64,000 nt of DNA, taken from Candidatus Aminicenantota bacterium. Lineage in GTDB: Bacteria; Acidobacteriota; Aminicenantia; Aminicenantales; Aminicenantaceae. The stretch covers positions 139,242-203,241 of the forward strand of contig WVZL01000032.1 of NCBI GenBank assembly GCA_011772495.1. The letters run 5' to 3'. A model generated the notes under the pieces. The model saw only the letters and a list, made by a program, of their open reading frames with translations, was not told where the DNA came from and did no database searches. The position numbers and the translations under genes were made by a program. Shown here one piece after another: positions 53,222 through 60,955 of this stretch. Position 1 is the first letter of the stretch. Every line of letters starts with the position of its first letter.

Positions 53222-54271
53222 TCATTTCGAGAGATGGTAGTGGATGGCCAGCATATCGGTGAGGATGGAATATCCGGTCTCGATCTTTCCAGCTCCAGGA
53301 CCTTGAATGGTTATTTTCCCCATCAAATCCAGCTCAACGTTCAAGGCATTGTTGGCCCCCATGACCCCTGCCAAGGGATCAGAGATGGGAAGTTTTTGGG
53401 GAGAGACACTGGCCATAATCTGGTCAGCCTCTTTTTTGGTCGAAGCGATGAGCTTGTACCTGAAATTCTCCTTCTTGGCAGCCAGGACATCCTCTTTAGA
53501 AATGGAAGTTATGCCTTCCCTTTTGACATCACTCGGCTTAATGTTTCCTTCCAGGAAGACATTGGATAGGATGGTGATTTTAGCCAGAGCGTCATAGCCT
53601 TCTACATCTGCTGTAGGGTCAGCTTCGGCGTAGCCTAATTCTTGAGCCAATTTAAGGGCAACGTCATAATCCATGTTCTCTTCTTCCATTTTGGAGAGGA
53701 TAAAGTTAGTGGTTCCGTTTAGGATCCCTTTTATTTCTTTTATTGTATTGCCAGCCAGGTCGCGTTCAAACAGGTTGAAAACGGGCGTCCCGCTCATGAC
53801 TGTACCCTCTATCCTGAAAAAAAGGTTGTTCTCCTTTGCCAATTTACTCAATTCGCGATAAAAGAGCGCCGCTGGTCCCTTGTTGGAAGTGACTACATGC
53901 TTTCCGGTGCGCAGGGCTTTTTTAATATAGCTGGTGGCAGGCTCTGCTGTCTCGATATCTGTATAAGTCAATTCAGCCCAGATATCTGTCTTATACTCTT
54001 CGATGATCTCCAGGGTTTCCTTCCCCTCTGCCTGGTTGGCTTCCCCTTCCAGGTATTCCTCGATCTTTCTTCCCTGGTTTAAAAGCTCAAGAAGCTTCTT
54101 TATGTTTATGCCCTCAGGAATCAAAATGGTTCCCTTAATTTTATCGCAGATGGCCACAACCTTGGGTTCAAAATCAAACTGATCACGCAAATATTCGTGC
54201 TTATTTTCGATGATTTCCAGAAAACCCTGGCCTACCGTCCCGCAGCCAATCAGGCCTATTTTATATTCCAT
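53222..54271 (-). CDS. Homoserine dehydrogenase-like protein
   Basis: 349 residues from the ATG at 54271 (GGAGGG upstream; the frame is open 6 codons further). NAD(P)-binding IGLIGCGTVGQGFLEII, ALRTGKHVVTSNKGPAAL with the catalytic Lys, EGTVMSGTPVFNL, KGILNGTTNFILSKMEE and LGYAEADPTADVEGYDALAK with substrate Asp/Glu-Lys residues are all present. There is no ACT regulatory domain, so feedback inhibition by threonine is not expected. It interconverts aspartate semialdehyde and homoserine, or a homologous substrate. First gene of the cluster. Confidence 0.93.
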   Translation of the reverse strand: MEYKIGLIGCGTVGQGFLEIIENKHEYLRDQFDFEPKVVAICDKIKGTILIPEGINIKKLLELLNQGRKIEEYLEGEANQAEGKETLEIIEEYKTDIWAELTYTDIETAEPATSYIKKALRTGKHVVTSNKGPAALFYRELSKLAKENNLFFRIEGTVMSGTPVFNLFERDLAGNTIKEIKGILNGTTNFILSKMEEENMDYDVALKLAQELGYAEADPTADVEGYDALAKITILSNVFLEGNIKPSDVKREGITSISKEDVLAAKKENFRYKLIASTKKEADQIMASVSPQKLPISDPLAGVMGANNALNVELDLMGKITIQGPGAGKIETGYSILTDMLAIHYHLSK

Positions 54272-54658
54272 GTCTACCCTCCAGCTCAATCAAGGGAAGG
54301 TTCCTGTCTTTAAAATAAAGTAAAATAAAGGGGACGGTTCTATTTTTTTTGTTTGTTCTCTTCCGGAAGAGTTAAAGGCATTCCCCAAAAAAATAGAACC
54401 GTCCCCGATTTCAAAAAGATAAGAATGTTTTCCCAAAAACAGAACTGTCCCCGATTTCACGATTTCGTTCGAGAAAAGATAGAAAGAGGAAAAAGAAAGC
54501 ATTTTAATGTTGGAAGGGCTATTGTATCGAGTTGACTTCAATTTTTCAATTCTCTAAGATGATTTTATTTTTATGAGCATTTTTCTCGACAAATAACAGA
54601 GAATCATTAGAATGTATTTGGCAGTGTCTAATAATACTGAATTTTGAAAGGAGGAATT
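54272..54658. other. Spacer with REP element, no gene
   Basis: Holds the third GGGGACGGTTCT element and divergent start regions of the homoserine dehydrogenase and D-aminopeptidase genes. Nothing else recognised. Confidence 0.5.
54330..54452. repeat. REP-like inverted repeat, GGGGACGGTTCT family (copy 3), duplicated right arm
   Basis: Left arm GGGGACGGTTCTATTTTTTT from 54330; right arm AAAAAAATAGAACCGTCCCC at 54387-54406; a second, diverged right arm AAAAACAGAACTGTCCCC at 54435-54452, both followed by GATTTC. The 10-nt tandem TAAAATAAAG x2 (54311-54330) abuts the left end. Confidence 0.85.
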
Positions 54659-55537
54659 ATGAAAAAGAAGGTTTTTGTTTTTTGTCTAGCTTTTTTGTTT
54701 TTGGGATTTTTTGCCCGAGGGGAAAAGGCTAAGCAGGGACTTAAAGTCTTTATTTCGGTAGACATGGAAGGAGTGAGCGGAGTCATTCATTGGGAAGATG
54801 TCAGCCGCTCAGGAAAGGATTATGGGCTCTTTCGGAAGTTCATGACTCAAGAAGCCAACGCAGCCGTAGAAGGAGCCCTGGCCGCCGGAGCAATCGAGGT
54901 GCTTGTGAGAGATTCCCATGGGAGTGCTCGCAATATTCTCCCTGACCTCTTACACTCAGGAGCTAAGCTGATACGAGATTGGTCGGGCGGCCCTTTAAGT
55001 ATGATGGAAGGAATCAATGAGAATTTTGATGCGGTGATTTTGATAGGTTACCACGCCCGGGCAGGTACCCCCGATGCGGTCCTCGATCATACCATGACCG
55101 GGAGATTTTATGATGTGGTGCTTAACGGAAAAAAAATGCCTGAGGCTGGGATCAATGCTGCCATAGCAGGACACTTCGGAGTTCCTGTTGTCTTGGTAGC
55201 AGGAGATCTAGCGCTCACCAGACAGGCCAAAGAGCTTTTTGGGGATGTCGAGACAGTTGCGGTCAAGGAAGGAATTGGAAACGCAGCCAAGATGCTCCAT
55301 CCTGAGAAAGCACAAGAAATAATCAAGAAGAAGACTACAGAAGCCTTGAAAAGGCTTAAAGATTTCAAGCCTTACAAATTCAATCCTCCCTTCACCATGG
55401 AAATCACTTATACTAGCGAAGAAAGAGCCAACGAGGCTTCCTGGATTCCAGGCGCTAAAAGGACAGGGGATAGGTCTGTCTCCTTTACCAGTAGTGATTT
55501 TATGGAGGTGTTGAAGTTTTTCAGCTTTGCGATGTAG
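54659..55537 (+). CDS. Exported D-aminopeptidase, M55 (DppA) family
   Basis: 292 residues from the ATG behind GAAAGGAGG, with a signal peptide (about 1-22). VFISVDMEGVSGVIHWED carries the first zinc Asp and Glu, VLVRDSHGSARNILPD the His and LIGYHARAGTPDAVLDHTM further ligands. Family members release N-terminal D-residues from peptides such as D-Ala-D-Ala; most are cytoplasmic, so export here suggests action on murein peptides or external peptides. Confidence 0.92.
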   Translation: MKKKVFVFCLAFLFLGFFARGEKAKQGLKVFISVDMEGVSGVIHWEDVSRSGKDYGLFRKFMTQEANAAVEGALAAGAIEVLVRDSHGSARNILPDLLHSGAKLIRDWSGGPLSMMEGINENFDAVILIGYHARAGTPDAVLDHTMTGRFYDVVLNGKKMPEAGINAAIAGHFGVPVVLVAGDLALTRQAKELFGDVETVAVKEGIGNAAKMLHPEKAQEIIKKKTTEALKRLKDFKPYKFNPPFTMEITYTSEERANEASWIPGAKRTGDRSVSFTSSDFMEVLKFFSFAM

Positions 55538-55745
55538 TCTAGTTTCGTTCCCTGCCGGGTGAGAGGCGAGTCTTTCCCGGGATTTGATAAATTGCTCCTT
55601 CCCCAGGAAAATTCATAATCTTTTCACCGCAATTTATAGAGATTTCCAGCTGCCTGTTGGAGTACGATTTAGCATTGCCTAGTGGGATGAGTTGATAATG
55701 TGACAACGCTGATGGGAAACTCCATCAACAAAATGATCATAAAAA

Positions 55746-55779
55746 AAAGAGGAGTGAAAATGCATCTCCACTCCTCTTT
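55746..55779 (-). terminator. Terminator of citrate synthase gene
   Basis: 11-bp stem AAAGAGGAGTG / CACTCCTCTTT with a 12-nt loop. Read on the minus strand it is followed by a run of T (plus-strand A at 55741-55748). It lies 34 nt past the citrate synthase stop. In the plus direction no T-run follows. Confidence 0.85.
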
Positions 55780-55813
55780 CTAAAAACTTGTAGATTTCGC
55801 TTTTTTTAAATCC

Positions 55814-57115
55814 TTACTTCTTTACCTGTGAGTCGATCCAGTCAGTCGTGATGCTCTTGGGTCTTTCGATCGCCAATCCAAGGGCTCTATCCCAGATCAA
55901 TGAGGCAAGAACACCGATTGCTCGAGATGCTCCGAAGAACACAGTGTAGAAATCGTATTCAGTGACACCGTAGTGGAGGAGCAAGCAACCAGAATGGGCA
56001 TCGACATTGGGCCATGGATTCTTTGCCTTACCGTGCTCTTTGAGGATATCAGGGGCAACTTCGTAAATGGCACTGACGACTTTGAAGATTTCATCATCGG
56101 GGAGGTGTTTGAGAGCGAATTCTCGCTGGGCCATGTATCTAGGATCTGTTTGACGGAGAACAGCATGTCCGTAGCCGGGAATGACTTTGCCAGCATTCAA
56201 GGTGTCCCAGAGATATTTAACTAGCTGTTCTTTGTCAGGAACTCCTCCTAGGTCATCCTTAACTTCCATGATCCACCGCAGGACTTCCTGGTTGGCCAGT
56301 CCGTGGAGAGGTCCGGCTAATCCGTTCATTCCCGCAGACAGAGAAAGGTAGGCGTCCGAAAGAGTTGAACCGACAAGGTGAGTGGTGTGGGCTGAGACGT
56401 TCCCGCCTTCATGGTCGCTGTGAATGACCAGGTAGAGGCGCATGAGCTCTTTGAATTGTTCGTCTTCGATTCCGATCATATGAGCGAAGTTTCCACCCCA
56501 GTCAAGGTTGGGATCAGGGGGAATATGTTCATCGTTCTTGTAGGTTTTGCGGTAAATGTAGGATGCGATCAGGGGAAGTTTAGCCAACAAGCTCATCACA
56601 TCATCGAACATGGGATCCCAGTATTCCATTTTGCTCATGCCTTCTCGGTACTTTTTCGCAAAAATGGACTCTTTCTGGAGAGCGAGGATGCCTTGAGCGA
56701 ATTGAGTCATAGGGTGGGTGTCTTTGGGTAAGGTCTTGAGAATCTCGATGAGATAGTCAGGAAGCGGGCTGAGTTTCCGCCATTCTTCGGTGATTTCCTT
56801 GACATCATCGTCGGTGGGCAATTCGCTGGTAAGAAGAAGGTAGAATATTCCTTCAGGAAGAGGTTCCTCACCGCCAGGAGCCTTGGGGAGTTTCTCCCGC
56901 AGCTCAGGAATGTTGAAGCCACGAAAACGGATACCCTCCATAGGATCGAGAGCCGATGTTTCAGTGACCATACATTTCACACCGCGCATCCCGCCGTAGG
57001 CTTGAGCAACTGTCACCTCTGAGATTTTCTCGTCCCCATGTTCTTTGATCAATGTTTTGACTTTCTCGCGCATGGGTTCGAGTTTGGTTGAGAATTTTTC
57101 CTTTAATGAAGCCAT
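55814..57115 (-). CDS. Citrate synthase, eukaryotic-like type
   Basis: 433 residues, closer in pattern to mitochondrial-type (si) enzymes than to the short bacterial form. Seen: [29 protein letters not shown] with His, [15 protein letters not shown] with the second catalytic His, and [16 protein letters not shown] with the Asp. Condenses acetyl-CoA with oxaloacetate. Stands alone with its own terminator; no other TCA gene in the window. Confidence 0.95.
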   Translation of the reverse strand: MASLKEKFSTKLEPMREKVKTLIKEHGDEKISEVTVAQAYGGMRGVKCMVTETSALDPMEGIRFRGFNIPELREKLPKAPGGEEPLPEGIFYLLLTSELPTDDDVKEITEEWRKLSPLPDYLIEILKTLPKDTHPMTQFAQGILALQKESIFAKKYREGMSKMEYWDPMFDDVMSLLAKLPLIASYIYRKTYKNDEHIPPDPNLDWGGNFAHMIGIEDEQFKELMRLYLVIHSDHEGGNVSAHTTHLVGSTLSDAYLSLSAGMNGLAGPLHGLANQEVLRWIMEVKDDLGGVPDKEQLVKYLWDTLNAGKVIPGYGHAVLRQTDPRYMAQREFALKHLPDDEIFKVVSAIYEVAPDILKEHGKAKNPWPNVDAHSGCLLLHYGVTEYDFYTVFFGASRAIGVLASLIWDRALGLAIERPKSITTDWIDSQVKK

Positions 57116-57421
57116 TGAAAAAACCTCCTTTGAGCTATAAAAGAGTGGGTTCCCTGGAAAACCAGTTTAGGGAGTAAGAAAATATAGCATTGTTATCTAG
57201 GTCTGTCAATTAAAAATAGGAATTTAATGATTTTTTTTTGCGTTGAATAAAATCAGGGGATAATCTCGTATAAATAAGTAGTGAATGGGGGGAGAAGCTT
57301 TTCTTTGCTACAGACGATTAAAAATGAAGATATTCAGTTTCAAGAATGAAGGTTGCAATTAGATTTTGAAATTTTTTGTTTTTTGGAGTAGAATTTTTCA
57401 AATTTAATTAAGGAGAAGAAG
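57116..57421. other. Spacer between divergent citrate synthase and lemA
   Basis: AT-rich, no gene or clear repeat; must hold both promoters, but I find no box pair good enough to report. Confidence 0.45.
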
Positions 57422-57976
57422 ATGGGAGTTTTATTATTTGTCCTGATTTTACTGGGCATTCTCATAGTATTCGTGGTGGCGGTTTTTAATACTCTGATAC
57501 GATTAAGGAATCGGTGCGAGAATGCCTGGGCCCAAGTCGATGTTCAACTGAGGCGCAGGTATGATCTTATTCCCAACCTCGTGGAGACTGTGAAGGGCTA
57601 TGCCAAGCATGAGAGAGAGGTTTTCCAGAAAGTCACCGAAGCCCGAGCCAAGGCCATTAACGCGGAAACAGTCAAAGAACAGGGAGAGGCTGAAAACATG
57701 TTAACTGGCGCCTTAAAATCTCTTTTTGCGGTAGTGGAGAATTATCCTGAACTCAAAGCTAACCAGAATTTTCTGATGCTCCAGGAAGAGCTGGCCGGAA
57801 CAGAAGGGAAGATCGCCTATGCCAGACAGTTCTATAACGATAACGTGATGAAATTTAACGTGAAACAGCAGGTTTTCCCGTCCAACATCATTGCCAATAT
57901 GTTCAATTTCAAAGAGAAAGAATACTTTGAGATCGAGGAACCAGAAGCCAGAGGACCGGTTGAGGTGAAGTTCTAA
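57422..57976 (+). CDS. lemA: LemA family protein
   Basis: 184 residues: one N-terminal membrane helix (3-24), then the LemA helical domain with [36 protein letters not shown] and YNDNVMKFN. Function poorly known; commonly next to htpX or TPM-domain genes, as here, and proposed to act with membrane proteases. Co-transcribed with the M48 gene (24 nt gap). Confidence 0.95.
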   Translation: MGVLLFVLILLGILIVFVVAVFNTLIRLRNRCENAWAQVDVQLRRRYDLIPNLVETVKGYAKHEREVFQKVTEARAKAINAETVKEQGEAENMLTGALKSLFAVVENYPELKANQNFLMLQEELAGTEGKIAYARQFYNDNVMKFNVKQQVFPSNIIANMFNFKEKEYFEIEEPEARGPVEVKF

Positions 57977-58000
57977 ACACCGGCAGAGGTCAAACTCCAG

Positions 58001-58894
58001 ATGTACGAGCAAATCGCTCGCAACAAGTGGAAATCTTTTTTTCTTATCTTGTTCTTCCTTGGCCTAATCTTTGCTTTGACCTGGCTTTTTGGGGAGCTGA
58101 CAGGCCTCGGCTCTTACGGCTTGATTTTGGCTGTGGTTATCGCAGTGGCCATGACCTTCGGCAGCTATTATGCCAGTGATAAAATCGTCCTCGCCATTAG
58201 CCGGGCCAAGCCGGTGACCAAGCAGGAATATCCCTATCTGTATAACGTCGTCGAGGGATTGGCTATTGCGGCCGGGCTTCCCAAGCCTCGCTGTTATATC
58301 ATCGATGATACAGCGCCCAACGCTTTTGCTTCGGGCCGCAACCCAAAGAATTCCGTTATTGTTGTCACCAAGGGCTTGCTCCAGAAGTTAAACCGGGCTG
58401 AACTAGAAGGCGTTATCGGGCACGAGATGGCCCACATCAAGAATTACGATGTGCTCGTCCAGACCCTGGCCGTGGTGATGGTTGGTGTTGTCGCCCTGCT
58501 CAGCGATTGGATTCTGAGGAGTTTCTTCTGGGGCGGTGGAAGGAGAAGGTCGAAGAGTAAAGGCGGCGGCAATGCTGGAGCTATACTAATCGTGGTGGGT
58601 CTTGTTTTAGCTATTCTTTCTCCACTTATTTCCCAGCTGATCCGTTTGGCCATCTCCCGCAAGAGAGAATTCCTGGCCGATGCCAACGGCGCTCTCCTGA
58701 CCCGATATCCCCCTGGTCTGGCTTCCGCGCTCAAAAAACTGGCTGCAGACAGGGAACCTTTAGAGGCAGCAAACAAGGCCACCGCTCATCTCTATATTGT
58801 GAATCCACTCCAGGATATAAAAGGGCAGGTCAACAAATTGTTCAGCACTCATCCTCCGATCGAGGAGCGGGTGGCCGCCTTAGAAAAAATGTAA
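58001..58894 (+). CDS. htpX: HtpX-like M48 membrane metalloprotease
   Basis: 297 residues. Two N-terminal membrane helices (about 13-33, 37-57), zinc motif GVIGHEMAHIKNYD near 136-149, two more helices, and the third ligand Glu in SRKREFLADANGA, then FSTHPPIEERV near the end. Membrane protein quality control. A glycine/arginine-rich loop GGGRRRSKSKGGG sits between the second helix pair. Confidence 0.95.
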   Translation: MYEQIARNKWKSFFLILFFLGLIFALTWLFGELTGLGSYGLILAVVIAVAMTFGSYYASDKIVLAISRAKPVTKQEYPYLYNVVEGLAIAAGLPKPRCYIIDDTAPNAFASGRNPKNSVIVVTKGLLQKLNRAELEGVIGHEMAHIKNYDVLVQTLAVVMVGVVALLSDWILRSFFWGGGRRRSKSKGGGNAGAILIVVGLVLAILSPLISQLIRLAISRKREFLADANGALLTRYPPGLASALKKLAADREPLEAANKATAHLYIVNPLQDIKGQVNKLFSTHPPIEERVAALEKM

Positions 58895-58897
58895 TCC

Positions 58898-59980
58898 TTA
58901 TGAAAATTCTTCCATCCACTGCTTTTCCATTTCGATAACTGTTTTTTTAGGTCGGAAAGAAATCTTTTTTTCCAATAGAGCATTGATCCGGTCCTCCAGG
59001 CTCTCAAAGGAGACTAGGTTTTCTAACCATCTTCTGGGAATTTTCTCAAAACCATAGAGTGCTCCGCACATCTGCCCGGTCATAGCTCCTGTGGTGTCCG
59101 TATCTCCTCCCAGCATGACCGTATCTGTCAGAGCCTGTTCGAAATTCTGGCTGGAAAAGAACATATAGAGAGAAGTCATGACACTGGCCAAGACATACCC
59201 AGAGGTAGGCCCTCCAGGGAAAAGAGAAGTCTGGTTGGCCTTTTCCTCGATTTTTTTCAAGACTTCTTGGCGGGGCTCATCAAAGAAAGAGAATAACTCT
59301 CGCAGAGCCTCAGAAAAGTCATGAAGGTTCGATTTTCTTTGCAGAAGGTCAGAACTCCTTTCTTCGAGCTCATGGACAAATTCAATCATGGCTTCATCGG
59401 CAAGGCCGGCGGGTTTACCTTCCCAGCTCAGAGCTCTGGCAATAATAAAAGCAACTGCAGAGGCAGCGGCTAGGCCTCGGATGTCGAGATGAGTGACTCG
59501 AGTGAGGTCGATGACCGCTCGAGCCAGGCCTTCCAGATCATCTCGAAAATACAGAGCCAAAGGAGCAATACGCATAGCTGCTCCGTTCCCAGCAGTGACG
59601 GTGGCTCCTTCGTTCCACTTGCATCCTCGGGAAAGAGCTTTGACAGTATGGCGGAAGTTACCCCCTGTTCCCCGATGGAGGCCAAATTTGAAGAAGCCCT
59701 TGGGTCCAGTCTGGTACATATCGACAATCAAATGGGCAAAGACCTGGCCAGGTCGCTCTGGGTCCGTAAGGATCGAGTCGCAGACCATGATCGCCTGTTG
59801 GCCATCATCTGAATGGAGCCCCTTAGGCCACCAGCCTCGTTGAGACTCTTCCATCTCAGTAATCCTACCAAAAATCTGGCGGATCTTTCCCGGAGTGTAG
59901 CCTTCGACAGGACAGCCCAGCGCATCTCCTACTAGAAGCCCATAGAAGGAGCCGGCAATCCTATCCCTTAAAACATTCAT
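58898..59980 (-). CDS. ADP-ribosylglycohydrolase family protein
   Basis: 360 residues, DraG/ARH fold. AGSFYGLLVGDALGCPVEG at the N-terminus, SDDGQQAIMVCDSIL (metal Asp pair) near 57-71, AGNGAAMRIAPLAL, and LGGDTDTTGAMTGQMCGALYG near the C-terminus with the second metal triad. Removes ADP-ribose from proteins or small molecules; no partner transferase gene in the window. Convergent with htpX, 3 nt apart. Confidence 0.93.
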   Translation of the reverse strand: MNVLRDRIAGSFYGLLVGDALGCPVEGYTPGKIRQIFGRITEMEESQRGWWPKGLHSDDGQQAIMVCDSILTDPERPGQVFAHLIVDMYQTGPKGFFKFGLHRGTGGNFRHTVKALSRGCKWNEGATVTAGNGAAMRIAPLALYFRDDLEGLARAVIDLTRVTHLDIRGLAAASAVAFIIARALSWEGKPAGLADEAMIEFVHELEERSSDLLQRKSNLHDFSEALRELFSFFDEPRQEVLKKIEEKANQTSLFPGGPTSGYVLASVMTSLYMFFSSQNFEQALTDTVMLGGDTDTTGAMTGQMCGALYGFEKIPRRWLENLVSFESLEDRINALLEKKISFRPKKTVIEMEKQWMEEFS

Positions 59981-60156
59981 GGGGTCAGTCCTTTATAACT
60001 TTTATAATCTAACGAGTCTTTAATATCAACTGAGGAGTCAGGCGTTGATTATTTTTGCAAATGTTCAGATCTTTAGATTTTGGTTTTGTCTTTTTATAAG
60101 AGATAAAAACATTCAAGTCTTGAGCAGTTTGATGTGCTTAAAAGCTGGCAAGGCTA

Positions 60157-60185
60157 TTGAAACTGTTGGATATTCATATTATAAT
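60157..60185 (+). promoter_or_regulatory. Promoter of tRNA-Asp
   Basis: TTGAAA (60157-60162), 17-nt spacer, perfect TATAAT (60180-60185); the mature tRNA begins 15 nt later. Confidence 0.75.
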
Positions 60186-60199
60186 TTAAACCCCGAAGC

Positions 60200-60277
60200 G
60201 GGGTCGTAGTTCAGTTTGGTTAGAACGCCGGCCTGTCACGCCGGAGGTCGCGAGTTCAAGTCTCGTCGGCCCCGCCA
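60200..60277 (+). tRNA. tRNA-Asp (anticodon GTC)
   Basis: Acceptor GGGGTCG/CGGCCCC, anticodon loop CTGTCAC, T arm CGAGTTCAAGTCTCG, discriminator G and encoded CCA. All arms pair. Confidence 0.97.
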
Positions 60278-60395
60278 GATAAGATCTTTATTCTCAGCAA
60301 TTTCCTTTGTTTTTTCCTTTCAACCCCTTTACCATAATTTCAGTGTAATTCAGTTATTTTTGTCACATATTTGGCACATGAGGAGAAATCTAATA

Positions 60396-60704
60396 ATGAA
60401 TAAATTGGAAACAAGAGAATTAATCAGAAGGTGGATTGAAGCAGAGAATCATGAAAAGCTTATGTATTTCATCAGTCTAAATCCAGAGGGAGGAAATTAC
60501 ACTCTTAAACAGAAAGAATATGCAATCGAAAAAGCAAAATCTATAGGTGTTAGAGCGACATCTCGTCTTCTTCGTTTGCCAAGAAGAACAATTCAAAGAT
60601 GGTTAATGTCAAAGGAGATTACTGTTAAAAGATGTCCAGATTGGGTCAATGACTGGGCATACTGGAGGAGAAGGCGAAGGGAAAAATTTATGTTTTTTAG
60701 ATAA
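60396..60704 (+). CDS. Small HTH-like protein downstream of tRNA-Asp
   Basis: 102 residues from the ATG behind AGGAG. AIEKAKSIGVRATSRLLRLP followed by RRTIQRWLMS (about 45-75) has the spacing of a helix-turn-helix of transposase/Xre type, and the C-terminus is very basic (WRRRRREKFMFFR). The frame runs open into the tRNA, but the upstream part is not coding. No recombinase or transposase accompanies it; could be a truncated mobile-element protein or a free regulator. Confidence 0.65.
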   Translation: MNKLETRELIRRWIEAENHEKLMYFISLNPEGGNYTLKQKEYAIEKAKSIGVRATSRLLRLPRRTIQRWLMSKEITVKRCPDWVNDWAYWRRRRREKFMFFR

Positions 60705-60955
60705 ATGTCGCCACTTAAAAAGGAGTGTTCTTTTTATGCACTTAAAGTTTATCTCTCAATTAATGTCATCAAATTATACAGTCGTCATAAATTTAGGACA
60801 ATAAAATGTTCACTAACAGGGATGAAATCTGAACGTTATTGGCACATTTCTTGCTCTATTTTAGAAATGAAGTGGTAAGGAACTAATACATATATTTATT
60901 GGAGTGAAAATAAGTATAATAATCTTAGGTGGAACTTGAAATAAGGGAGGGCAGA

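Noticed and set aside
60216..60395. Open frame extending the HTH gene upstream through tRNA-Asp
   Set aside because: It crosses the tRNA and lacks a ribosome site; the ATG at 60396 has one.
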